Source of the DNA: a virus
Strand: one strand, 5' to 3'
Length of the DNA stretch: 23,673 nucleotides
IMG/VR virus record: IMGVR_UViG_3300028840_001027
Location: 1-23,673 of that record
Numbering within the stretch: the stretch's first letter is position 1; every line of letters starts with the position of its first letter. This document shows positions 15,081 through 22,687 of this stretch, one piece after another. The position numbers were made by a program, and so were the translations under genes. The notes below the pieces were generated by a model. It saw nothing but the letters and a program-made list of their open reading frames with translations, made no database searches and was not told the DNA's origin.

Positions 15081-15803
15081 ATGCAAGCCAAGATATCGAC
15101 AGACACATGGTTTCCGGTGGTCCTCCTGGATGCGACGGATGGCGACACCGAAGAGACGGGGGTCGCGTACAGTGACCTGACGGTGAAATACGTCAAGATG
15201 GATGGCACCGACACCCTCGCCACCTACTCAGTCGCGTCGGGCAACTGGGACGAGAAGGGAGAGGGAATCTACTCGCTTCAGATCGGGGCCAGCGAGTTCG
15301 ACAGCGAGGGCATTTGGGAGGTGAGCGTCTCCGCCGCCGTCGCAAAGAAGTACCGCTTCTATGTCGACGTGGTGGACAAGACGCACGCGGAGCTGGTCGA
15401 CGACGTTGCCACGGTAGACGGGAACGTCGACGCGATACTCGTCGACACGGGGACCACCCTACCCAGTACCCTCTCCACCATTGCAGAGTACATCGACACT
15501 GAGGTGGCAGCAATCAAGGCCGTGACCGACAACCTGCCGAACGGTGGCGCGCTGACAGACCTGGCCACCGCGGCCGCCCTGGCAACGGTCGACTCGCTCG
15601 TCGACCAGCTGATCGCCGACATCGTCACGGCCAGCTGCATCGACACCGGGTTCACGCTCAAGACCGCCGTGAAGCGCATGCTGGCGGTTCTCGATGGCAC
15701 TGTGACGCTCGACGGGACGAAGAAAATCCACACCATCAAGAACAAGGCGGCCTCCACGGAGACCACACACACACTGAGCGATTCGGGCAGGACCATAAGC
15801 TGA
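15081..15803 (+). CDS. Tail fibre or baseplate upper-protein-like protein
   Basis: A 240-residue protein. The first 95 or so residues form a beta-sandwich-like domain (WFPVVLLDATDGDTEETGVA ... YRFYVDVVD), comparable to N-terminal attachment domains of siphovirus baseplate or fibre proteins. A short spacer of heptad-like repeats follows (about 102-150: DVATVDGNVDAILVDTGTTL, IAEYIDTEVAAIKAVTDNLP), typical of trimeric coiled-coil stalks, then an Ala/Val-rich section and a C-terminal beta hairpin (MLAVLDGTVTLDGTKKIHTI). Its stop overlaps the next start. Likely a receptor-binding or stalk component; exact role unknown. Confidence 0.7.
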   Translation: MQAKISTDTWFPVVLLDATDGDTEETGVAYSDLTVKYVKMDGTDTLATYSVASGNWDEKGEGIYSLQIGASEFDSEGIWEVSVSAAVAKKYRFYVDVVDKTHAELVDDVATVDGNVDAILVDTGTTLPSTLSTIAEYIDTEVAAIKAVTDNLPNGGALTDLATAAALATVDSLVDQLIADIVTASCIDTGFTLKTAVKRMLAVLDGTVTLDGTKKIHTIKNKAASTETTHTLSDSGRTIS

Positions 15804-17965
15804 TGGCAATGACGGCCGGCGACTACTATGCGTACCTGAGCGGGGGTGTCATCACCAACGCGACGGGGTCCATTGTCGTCGGCGAGTGGTACTCCTACAT
15901 GTCGCACGGCCTGGTCTCGGGTGACGGCTCGGGCGAGATGACCTTCGACCAGGCGGCGATCGCCACGGTGCGCAAGCCCATCGGCCGGGTGACGGTGCAC
16001 TGGGGCGGGGCGAACCTGGACAACCTCGAGGTCACCTGGCCCTCGACTACGGCCAACTGGATACACAGCCAGGTGCCGGAGCTGCAGGGACACGTTGCCG
16101 ACGGCATCACGACGGTCTCCCACAAGTGGTTCCGGTGCGACGGGGTTGCCACCCTCAACGATATGGTCCTGGCGCCGGGAGACGCGGCTGCCGCGGCCCT
16201 GTACCAGTTCGGCTGGTGGGGCGGGACGTTCTCAGACGGCGCAGGCGTGTTTTCGAGTACGCAGTACCTGCGGCTGCGCCTGGTCGAGCAGGCGGTTGCG
16301 ACTGTGAGTGTCACCGGTGACTCAGCCCTGGGCGAGTACCCGGTTGACTTCACCGTGATGGTGTTCAGCGGGCCGGGCGGCGCCGTCCTCGAGGACAGTG
16401 TCGAGATCACTGCCAACGCCCAGGTCAGTCGCGACGTGTCGGTCGGGCCGGTGTCCGAGGCCACGGCGATCGTGCTGGCCATCACCAAGTGGTCGGCCGC
16501 GAACGCGGTCGTGAAGATGGCCGAGCTCTTCAGCTCCGCGGTCGAGGTGTACGACGGCGACGAGATCATGAGCATCAACGTCCTGGAGGAGAACGAGATC
16601 AAGGACGCCACGCTGCCGGCCGGGAACATCTCTGCCAACGAGCTCGAGCTGCAGCTGAACAACGTCGACGACAAGTTCTTCCCGGCCAACGACGACGCCC
16701 CGTACCACGCCATGGTGCGCAAGGGCCGCAAGATAGAAGTCGAGCTCGGGTTCAATATCCCCGGTGTGGGCGAGACCTACGTTGACATGGGGACGTTCTG
16801 GTCGGGCGACTGGAAGGTATCGGAGAAGGGTACCACGGCGAGCACCACGGCCTACGACCGCATGGGCCGGCTGCAGAAGATCACATACAGCGGCAGCACG
16901 GTCCAGCTCAGCGAGACGATCGGCACGCTGGCCGCGCAGGTCCTCGACGCGGCCATGCTCGAGCATGGCATGGGTGACCTGACATACTCCATCGACGACG
17001 CCCTGTACGGGTCGGAGTACACGGTGCCCGTGGCCTGGTTCGATCGCATGAGCTACTTCGACGCACTGAAGCAGCTCGCGGGGGCGTGTCTGGGGCGGGT
17101 GTACGTGGACCGCGACGACGTGATTCAGTTCAAGGCGCCGGCCGCGGTGGGCATCCACGAGTACGAGCTCACGGCCGACGACTACTACGAGCGCACGCAG
17201 CCCGAGGAGGCCGAGAGCGTCGAGAACCGCATCGAAGTCTGTACGCAGCCGCTGCGGATAGTGCCTCCCGAAGGCGGGGCGCCGGCAACCGAAGTGTACC
17301 GCTCGAGCGAGGCCATCACGATGGCGGCCGATGAGCAGCGGACGTTCACCATCGTCTACAGCGACAAGCCTGTCTACGACGCAACCGCAAGTGCTGAAGC
17401 AACTGACGGGTCGAGCTTTGTCGGTAGCATAGTCAGTGCCAGTACCGACTACTATGCCTGGGGCGCCGAGGTGGTCGTGCAGTGTACAACTGGTGGTGAG
17501 ATGGAGATCGTCATCGACGGCGACCTGTACGCGATCCAGGGCAAGGAGGTGGTCGTCCAGGAGGACTCGGACAGCCAGTTCCAGTATGGACTGCAGCGGT
17601 ACGAGCTCAAGGAGAACCCGCTCGTGCAGACGCGCGCCCTGGCGGACCTCATCGCGGCCACCCTCCTGGAGACGTACAAGGACCCGGCCAGGGACGTCGA
17701 GCTCAACTGGCGGGGCAACCCGAATATCGGTCTCGAGACTGTCGTCCGGGCGCCTGAGTACGTCCGCGGGGCGGTCAGCAACAAGTCAGACTTCGAGGTG
17801 TACAAGCAGAAGCTCCAGTTCGACGGCACGCTGCGCTCGATGCTCAGCGGGCGCCGGGTGCGTGAGGTCACGGTGCTCGAAATGCAGGACACCGACGACA
17901 GCGGCTACGACCTGCAGGACACCGACGACAGCGGCCTGCTGAGCCTGCAGGATTCGGATTCGTGA
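15803..17965 (+). CDS. Tail hub or baseplate protein with C-terminal QDTDDSG repeats
   Basis: A 720-residue protein, the largest tail-tip protein here. Residues about 1-230 are beta-rich and unrecognised. From about 247 it has 'YDGDEIMSINVLEENEIKDA', 'LPAGNISANELELQLNN' and 'RKGRKIEVELGF', segments familiar from phage tail proteins in the Tal/hub position, followed by a probable alpha/beta hub region to about 640. The last 27 residues repeat a 10-residue unit (MQDTDDSGYD, LQDTDDSGLL, SLQDSDS). It starts within the preceding stop (TGATG). There is no peptidase motif I can point to. Role inferred from size, position and the middle domain. Confidence 0.78.
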   Translation: MAMTAGDYYAYLSGGVITNATGSIVVGEWYSYMSHGLVSGDGSGEMTFDQAAIATVRKPIGRVTVHWGGANLDNLEVTWPSTTANWIHSQVPELQGHVADGITTVSHKWFRCDGVATLNDMVLAPGDAAAAALYQFGWWGGTFSDGAGVFSSTQYLRLRLVEQAVATVSVTGDSALGEYPVDFTVMVFSGPGGAVLEDSVEITANAQVSRDVSVGPVSEATAIVLAITKWSAANAVVKMAELFSSAVEVYDGDEIMSINVLEENEIKDATLPAGNISANELELQLNNVDDKFFPANDDAPYHAMVRKGRKIEVELGFNIPGVGETYVDMGTFWSGDWKVSEKGTTASTTAYDRMGRLQKITYSGSTVQLSETIGTLAAQVLDAAMLEHGMGDLTYSIDDALYGSEYTVPVAWFDRMSYFDALKQLAGACLGRVYVDRDDVIQFKAPAAVGIHEYELTADDYYERTQPEEAESVENRIEVCTQPLRIVPPEGGAPATEVYRSSEAITMAADEQRTFTIVYSDKPVYDATASAEATDGSSFVGSIVSASTDYYAWGAEVVVQCTTGGEMEIVIDGDLYAIQGKEVVVQEDSDSQFQYGLQRYELKENPLVQTRALADLIAATLLETYKDPARDVELNWRGNPNIGLETVVRAPEYVRGAVSNKSDFEVYKQKLQFDGTLRSMLSGRRVREVTVLEMQDTDDSGYDLQDTDDSGLLSLQDSDS
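16952..16969. repeat. 18-bp perfect palindrome inside the hub gene
   Basis: GCCATGCTCGAGCATGGC reads the same on both strands. It encodes AMLEHG in the hub protein. A perfect palindrome of this length is uncommon by chance in a 23.7-kb window, but codon choice around a CTCGAG core makes it less surprising. Confidence 0.9.
17883..17935 (+). repeat. Tandem 30-base repeat at the hub gene 3' end
   Basis: A 23-base unit, beginning TGCAGGACACCGACGACAGC, occurs at 17883-17905 and again at 17913-17935, a period of 30 bases (10 codons). A degenerate third unit follows. It encodes acidic LQDTDDSG repeats at the protein C-terminus. Confidence 0.85.
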
Positions 17966-17980
17966 CAAGGGAGATATGCC

Positions 17981-19699
17981 ATGCCTAGCAACGTAACCAC
18001 CGTCTCGGGTGCCAGCCCGTTCGACTTCTGGCTGGGGAACTACTCCTATGCCGACTTCGCGGCGAGCGGAGAGACCCTACGGATGAAGCTGTGCACCAGC
18101 ACCCATCGTCTGATCTGGAAGAACGCCGCGGGGACGGTGGTCAAGGCGATGGCTGACGCCTCGACGACCAGCAATCACGCACAGAAACGGGTGCTGTTCA
18201 CCGACGCGAACGGCGCCGCGAACACGAACAGCAAGCTGCTGTACGACAACGACACCGACGTGCTCGGACTCGGTCTGGAGACACTACATTCCTGGAAGAG
18301 CACTCACTCGGCGTTCGACATCGGCTCCCAGGGTGCCCTCTCCTACGGGGCGGCCGAGCTCGGACTCGAGGAGAACGCCTACTACGACGACACCGATGAC
18401 CGCTGGGAGTACATCGGCACCGGGTACGCGACGCGGATCGTGCAGACGGCAGGCACGATTGCGCTGACGTACGCCGCGAGCGGGACGGCCGACAACCCGA
18501 TCACGTGGGTGACCGGGCTACACATGACCACGGCAGGAAAGGTGCTCATCGGGAATGACACCTCGCCGGCGTCTCTACTCCACCTGTACGACGCCGACAC
18601 GGGCGTCTCGCCGATCGCCGGCACCCTTCTCACCCTCGAGCAGGACGCCGACACGTGGATCAGCCTACTCGTCGACGGGGCTGGCACGAAGAAAGCAGGG
18701 TTGTACGTCATCGACGACATCAACTACGGCGGCAAGGTGTTTTTCGATGCTCAGACGTTCGCGTGGAAATGTACTCTCGCGCCGACCGCTGAGAAAGAGG
18801 TGTGGCGGGCGAGCTCCGGCGACGGTGGGTCGACTGTCCAGTTCGTGCTGAACGAGGGCGGTCTGCCGATGGACGTGCGGATGGAGTCAGACAACCTGAC
18901 GCATGCCTTCTTCCTCGACGGCTCGGAGGACAAGTTCGCCTTTGGGCATGGGACTCCCGATGTGTTCGTGCACATCGAGCAGGACACCGCCACGACAGAT
19001 GCGGTGCAGTATCTGCTGCGCCTGACGGAGACGTGTGGCGATACGGTTGGCGACGGGTTCGGTGTGGGCATGCAGTTCGAGCTGGAGTCTTCAACGCAGG
19101 CCACCAACTTTGTCGCCGGGACGCTGGCTGTCGAGTGGGAGGACGAGAGCAGCGGGGATGCTAACATAGTGGTGAGGCTGGTGAATGGCTGGAGCATCGG
19201 GGAGGTAGCGCGGTTCGCGAGCAATGGAAAACAGGTGTGGAGCCGTGCGGCAATAACATGGACGGCAGACCAAAGGTTCGCGTTTGGTATTGATGACGGG
19301 AACTTTGCCAAGCTGTTCTCCGCAAACGGAGACAATGGTGGTGCTGAGCTAGTGGGGTACAACAAGGCGACAGACTCAGAAAAGACGATCTACGCATTGG
19401 CGTATGCTGAGAATGAGCCAGACGGAGGCGATGGGCTTTTCCATTTTCGCGGGATTAAGCACGACGGTGCTGGCGGCACAGAGGCGTTTTCGGCGGCGAG
19501 TAAGATGTTTTCAATCAAGAACAACACCACTCAGTTGCTTGAATTGCTCGGCGACGGCGCGCTGACGCTGTTGGGGGTCGGTGCAGATGACGTGTCATAC
19601 GCCGCTGCTGCTGCTGGCAAGTACCGCCTGCTATACTGCGATGAGGACGGCAATGTGGTGGTTGGCGACAATGACCTAGCCAACAACAACGTTACATAG
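17981..19699 (+). CDS. Tail fibre-like protein
   Basis: A 572-residue protein with AAGGGAG upstream of ATG 17981. It is made of short beta segments and repeated motifs common in side-fibre proteins, such as 'KRVLFTDANGAANTNSKLLY' with 'DNDTDVLGLGLE', 'MTTAGKVLIGNDTSPASLLH' and a C-terminal 'KYRLLYCDEDGNVVVGDNDL'. The pattern 'GKVLIG.DTSPASLLHLYD' is typical of fibre-shaft domains in environmental phages. No chaperone (S74) domain is clear. From about base 19150 the third-codon G+C preference weakens, so the distal part may have been exchanged by recombination. Probable host-recognition fibre. Confidence 0.75.
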   Translation: MPSNVTTVSGASPFDFWLGNYSYADFAASGETLRMKLCTSTHRLIWKNAAGTVVKAMADASTTSNHAQKRVLFTDANGAANTNSKLLYDNDTDVLGLGLETLHSWKSTHSAFDIGSQGALSYGAAELGLEENAYYDDTDDRWEYIGTGYATRIVQTAGTIALTYAASGTADNPITWVTGLHMTTAGKVLIGNDTSPASLLHLYDADTGVSPIAGTLLTLEQDADTWISLLVDGAGTKKAGLYVIDDINYGGKVFFDAQTFAWKCTLAPTAEKEVWRASSGDGGSTVQFVLNEGGLPMDVRMESDNLTHAFFLDGSEDKFAFGHGTPDVFVHIEQDTATTDAVQYLLRLTETCGDTVGDGFGVGMQFELESSTQATNFVAGTLAVEWEDESSGDANIVVRLVNGWSIGEVARFASNGKQVWSRAAITWTADQRFAFGIDDGNFAKLFSANGDNGGAELVGYNKATDSEKTIYALAYAENEPDGGDGLFHFRGIKHDGAGGTEAFSAASKMFSIKNNTTQLLELLGDGALTLLGVGADDVSYAAAAAGKYRLLYCDEDGNVVVGDNDLANNNVT

Positions 19700-19710
19700 G
19701 AGCCTGACCA

Positions 19711-20259
19711 ATGCACATCTATTCTATTGTTTACGGCACGGTCCCGGCAGAGCTGGAGCCAATCATCACACACAATGAGCGGGAGTACGGGCTGGTGCTC
19801 GTCGAGCAGCCCGCCGTCGAGGGTGTCACTGACACGATCGCGCTGGCCGAGGCGCACACGGTAGCGAGCGACGTGTACAGGTGGGAGCGAGCAGCCCGCG
19901 CAACGGAGCCGGAGCTGTACGTAGACCTCGACTGCAAGCTGCTCACAATGCCGGATCTGGTCGAGAGCGAACCGAACCTGCCATACTGGCCGCTGCCCGG
20001 CGATGGCTACACCGCCGACCCGCAGCCCGACTCGTTCCTGATGTACGTCCCGGCGCAGTTCGCGATTGACGTACTGGAGAAGGCCCAAGCATACTGCGGC
20101 CTCGACCAGTACTGCTGGCCGCGTAAGGTGCTGCGGGACTGGCCCGGCATCAAACAGATCGACCCGTCGTACTACGAGCACCTCATGTACTCGACCAACA
20201 AACGCCGCCAGCTGCAGCGCGCAGCGAAAGCGGTCACCAACCCCAACCCGGAGGAGTAG
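19711..20259 (+). CDS. Minimal DXD glycosyltransferase-like protein
   Basis: A 182-residue protein. Residues 51-58 (VASDVYRW) and 69-79 (LYVDLDCKLLT) together match the conserved core of sugar-binding DXD glycosyltransferases of the GT-A type, 'SD..R......YLD.D..L'. D72 and D74 would bind the metal and nucleotide sugar. The downstream 'DSFLMYVPAQFAIDVLEKAQ' and 'YYEHLMY' fit the rest of a small GT-A domain. It is much shorter than usual (often 250 or more residues) and has no signal peptide or membrane segment. The role is unknown; it could modify virion or host glycans. TAGGAG precedes the start. Next to tail-fibre genes on both sides. Confidence 0.55.
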   Translation: MHIYSIVYGTVPAELEPIITHNEREYGLVLVEQPAVEGVTDTIALAEAHTVASDVYRWERAARATEPELYVDLDCKLLTMPDLVESEPNLPYWPLPGDGYTADPQPDSFLMYVPAQFAIDVLEKAQAYCGLDQYCWPRKVLRDWPGIKQIDPSYYEHLMYSTNKRRQLQRAAKAVTNPNPEE

Positions 20260-20261
20260 GT

Positions 20262-20495
20262 ATGCAGGACCTGAGCAACACGGACAAGCTGGACATCATC
20301 GACGAGAACCTGCGCCGGCTGAACGTCCTGCTGTACGACGCCAACCTGAACAAGATGGTGTCGGAGAAATGCGGCGAGGCCAAGAAGATGGAGGCGGCCC
20401 TGAAAAGAGCCACCGGCCTTGAGCGCGAGATCGCTGCCCTGCAGGAGATCCGCGCGACCACCCCGGCCGACCCGGCGCCGCTGGACCAGGAGTAG
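20262..20495 (+). CDS. Small helical protein of unknown function
   Basis: A 77-residue protein predicted to be two or three amphipathic helices (DKLDIIDENLRRLNVLLYDA, KKMEAALKRATGLEREIAAL) with a short Pro/Ala-rich acidic tail. No cysteine pair, signal peptide or transmembrane helix. It is preceded by GGAGG (overlapping the end of the previous gene) and starts two bases after that stop. Helix-rich small proteins among fibre genes may be assembly chaperones, which is a guess. Confidence 0.65.
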   Translation: MQDLSNTDKLDIIDENLRRLNVLLYDANLNKMVSEKCGEAKKMEAALKRATGLEREIAALQEIRATTPADPAPLDQE

Positions 20496-20498
20496 TCG

Positions 20499-20963
20499 AT
20501 GGCGTGGTCGGACCCGAAGATCGACTTCGACGGTACGGAAGCCATCCCCCACACGGTGCCGAACGTGTGGGGTGAGGACATGCTTGTCCTAAATGGTGTC
20601 GAGTACTCGGGCCGGTACTACGGCACGTTCGGGGCCCACACCGGCCGGAACATTGGGTACGCTCTCGTGAAGGTGCCGGACCTGCACACACTCGTGCTCT
20701 CGCACTGGCGGTTCCACCTGCACGACCCCGACATGCGCCTGCACGTGCTGTACCATCTCGAAGGGGTTGGTCTGTTGGGTACGTACAACGAGTCCGACGA
20801 CTACTACGGTGACGAAGCCCTGACGGATGCGGCGTACCAGAACACAACCGGCGTGGACAAATACGTCCGCGGGCTCATCCGTCTGAGGAACACCGCGGGC
20901 GCGTCGACCGGTCCGATATCGGTGGGCTGGTGGATGCGGTTCGCGATCGAGGATCTCCAGTAG
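20499..20963 (+). CDS. Fibre-tip-like protein, paralogue 1
   Basis: A 154-residue protein paralogous to the next gene. Shared blocks in the same order are MAW..PK, YSGR..G, LVKVPD...LVLSHWRF, D.DM.L, GVG.LGTY..S..YY.DE, N.TG.DKY and GWW..F..ED. The compact, Trp- and Tyr-rich beta structure is like carbohydrate-binding fibre tips. No enzymatic motif is visible. AGGAG lies in the preceding codons. Probably a receptor-binding or virion-surface protein. Confidence 0.75.
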   Translation: MAWSDPKIDFDGTEAIPHTVPNVWGEDMLVLNGVEYSGRYYGTFGAHTGRNIGYALVKVPDLHTLVLSHWRFHLHDPDMRLHVLYHLEGVGLLGTYNESDDYYGDEALTDAAYQNTTGVDKYVRGLIRLRNTAGASTGPISVGWWMRFAIEDLQ

Positions 20964-20985
20964 GACAGCAGAGAGGACTGTCACC

Positions 20986-21447
20986 ATGGCATGGACGGAA
21001 CCGAAGACCAACTGGGGTGCGACCGACCCGGTCACCCACACGCAGCTGAACGCCATCGGTGCGAATCTGGTGTTCCTGAATCGTATCGTCTACTCCGGCC
21101 GCTGGCGGGGATCACTGGGCGGGTGGGACTACGCGTACCCGCAGAAGTGTCTCGTCAAAGTGCCGGACGGCCAGAAGCTGGTCCTCTCGCACTGGCGGTT
21201 CTATCTCGACGACTCGGACATGCTGCTGTTGCTCTACTGGTACGTCGTCGGGGTCGGCTACCTCGGCACGTACGAGCAGTCGAGCAGCTACTACGCCGAC
21301 GAGGACAAGGCTGTGACTGCCTACTCGAACAGCACCGGGAGCGACAAGTACGCATACTGCGACGTTGCCCTCAAGAACAACGCCGCCGCGGGGGTGGGAG
21401 ACATCGAAACCGGCTGGTGGCTGCAGTTCCACCTGGAGGACGTGTAG
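20986..21447 (+). CDS. Fibre-tip-like protein, paralogue 2
   Basis: A 153-residue protein paralogous to the preceding gene over its full length, roughly 40% identical by eye. Its N-terminus 'PKTNWGATDPVTHTQLNAIG' resembles the attachment segment of many phage fibres ('TNW...D.VT...LN.I..N'), which is degraded in the first copy. It has its own Shine-Dalgarno (AGAGGA) and a 22-base gap before it, so both copies should be made. Duplication followed by divergence suggests either a heteromeric tip or broadened receptor range. Confidence 0.78.
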   Translation: MAWTEPKTNWGATDPVTHTQLNAIGANLVFLNRIVYSGRWRGSLGGWDYAYPQKCLVKVPDGQKLVLSHWRFYLDDSDMLLLLYWYVVGVGYLGTYEQSSSYYADEDKAVTAYSNSTGSDKYAYCDVALKNNAAAGVGDIETGWWLQFHLEDV

Positions 21448-21449
21448 CC

Positions 21450-21995
21450 ATGGCCAAGGTCGCAATCTATCCCGGCCACGTGGGCAAGGACTCGGGCGCC
21501 GTTGACGGTACCGACGCGGCCACCGGGGACCAGCTGCACACGATCGAGGCAGTCATCTCCTGGGCGATCGCCGACAAGGTCGCCGGCCTGCTCGGCGACA
21601 TGGGCATTGAGCACACCGTCGGCATCGGCCCCTTCGACGACCGTATCCGCGACACCCGCGACTGTGACCTGGGTGTGAGCATCCATGCTGACTGGCTGCC
21701 GGTGCGTCGCGTGCACGGCTACCATGTCATCTACAACGGCGACGCCAGGGACCGGGAGCTGGCGCACGCGATCGACGCTGCCATGTCCGTGGTGTCGGAC
21801 CGTGCCCGGCAGGTGCATATCCGGCGAGACCTGTACATCCTGCGCCAGACAGCGTTTCCGTGCGTCCTGGTCGAGTGCGGGTTCTTGAGCAACCGCGAGG
21901 AGGAGGCCGCGCTCATGCTGCGCAGCCGGCAGCACCGGTCCGCCTGGGCCATCGTGAGCGGCATCATGCGCTACGTCTACAACGGCAAGGAGTGA
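21450..21995 (+). CDS. N-acetylmuramoyl-L-alanine amidase endolysin (Amidase_3)
   Basis: A 181-residue zinc amidase that cuts the amide bond between MurNAc and the stem peptide. The Amidase_3 residues are all in place: H10 in YPGH, E33 in HTIEA, H79 in SIHAD as zinc ligands, and E142 in VLVECGFLSN as the catalytic residue. It has no signal peptide and no extra cell-wall-binding domain, so it needs a holin or other exit. I start it at ATG 21450; the longer in-frame reading would run through the previous gene. GGAGG lies inside that gene's end. Followed by the esterase gene. Confidence 0.93.
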   Translation: MAKVAIYPGHVGKDSGAVDGTDAATGDQLHTIEAVISWAIADKVAGLLGDMGIEHTVGIGPFDDRIRDTRDCDLGVSIHADWLPVRRVHGYHVIYNGDARDRELAHAIDAAMSVVSDRARQVHIRRDLYILRQTAFPCVLVECGFLSNREEEAALMLRSRQHRSAWAIVSGIMRYVYNGKE

Positions 21996-22000
21996 GCCCC

Positions 22001-22684
22001 ATGGCCGAGTCCGAGAGCATCTACTCCCGGCGGGTGGTACTCGCAGACCTGTGCCGGCGGGCCCGGCCGGGCGGTGACTGGTTGGGGTACCGGCCGGCAG
22101 CCTTCGAGAGCAAACGGACCGATACGCAGTGGTTCTTCCTCGACCTGCCGTATGCCTACCTGATCCTCTTTCGCGGTACCGAACCGCGCAAGGCGCGGGA
22201 CTGGCTGACAGACCTCATGTTCCGCCAGCGTGTCATCCCCTACGGCAACACCGGCAGCCGCATCCGCGTGCACCGTGGGTTCCTCGGGGCGTACAAGTCG
22301 GTGCGGGACCAGGTTCACGAGGCCGTGGGTGCCTACGTACACGACCGCAAGCCGGTAGTGGTTCTCGGCCACAGCCTGGGCGGGGCACTGGCAACACTGT
22401 GCGCCGTCGACCTGCAGTACTGCATGCAGCCCGGCCGGGAGCTGTTCGAGCATGCCCGCATCATCCACGCCTACACGTTTGGGAGCCCGCGTGTGGGCAA
22501 TGGATCGTTCGGGCGTTCCTACCGGCGCCGGGTGCCGCGGACGTGGCGATACTGGGGCTGGTGGGATATCGTCGTAAAGGTGCCGCCGGCACTGTTCGGG
22601 TACCGGCACGTGGTCGCCGGGACGGGCCTGCGCTGCCGTCACGACATCCGCTGCTACATCCAGCAGATCGCCAGACAGACGTGA
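22001..22684 (+). CDS. Class 3 lipase-like esterase in the lysis cassette
   Basis: A 227-residue alpha/beta-hydrolase of the lipase class 3 type. Visible features are LILFRGTE (54-61, oxyanion region), HRGF (91-94), the nucleophile elbow GHSLGGAL with S125, FGSPRVGN (160-167), WWDIVVKVPP with D189, and GYRHVV with H203, giving a complete Ser-Asp-His triad. I start it at ATG 22001 after AAGGAG; an upstream start would overlap the amidase. No signal peptide or lipobox. Directly downstream of the endolysin, it may cleave lipids or esters of the host envelope, as LysB-type enzymes do for mycobacteriophages, although it is not of the LysB/cutinase type. Confidence 0.88.
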   Translation: MAESESIYSRRVVLADLCRRARPGGDWLGYRPAAFESKRTDTQWFFLDLPYAYLILFRGTEPRKARDWLTDLMFRQRVIPYGNTGSRIRVHRGFLGAYKSVRDQVHEAVGAYVHDRKPVVVLGHSLGGALATLCAVDLQYCMQPGRELFEHARIIHAYTFGSPRVGNGSFGRSYRRRVPRTWRYWGWWDIVVKVPPALFGYRHVVAGTGLRCRHDIRCYIQQIARQT

Positions 22685-22687
22685 GTT

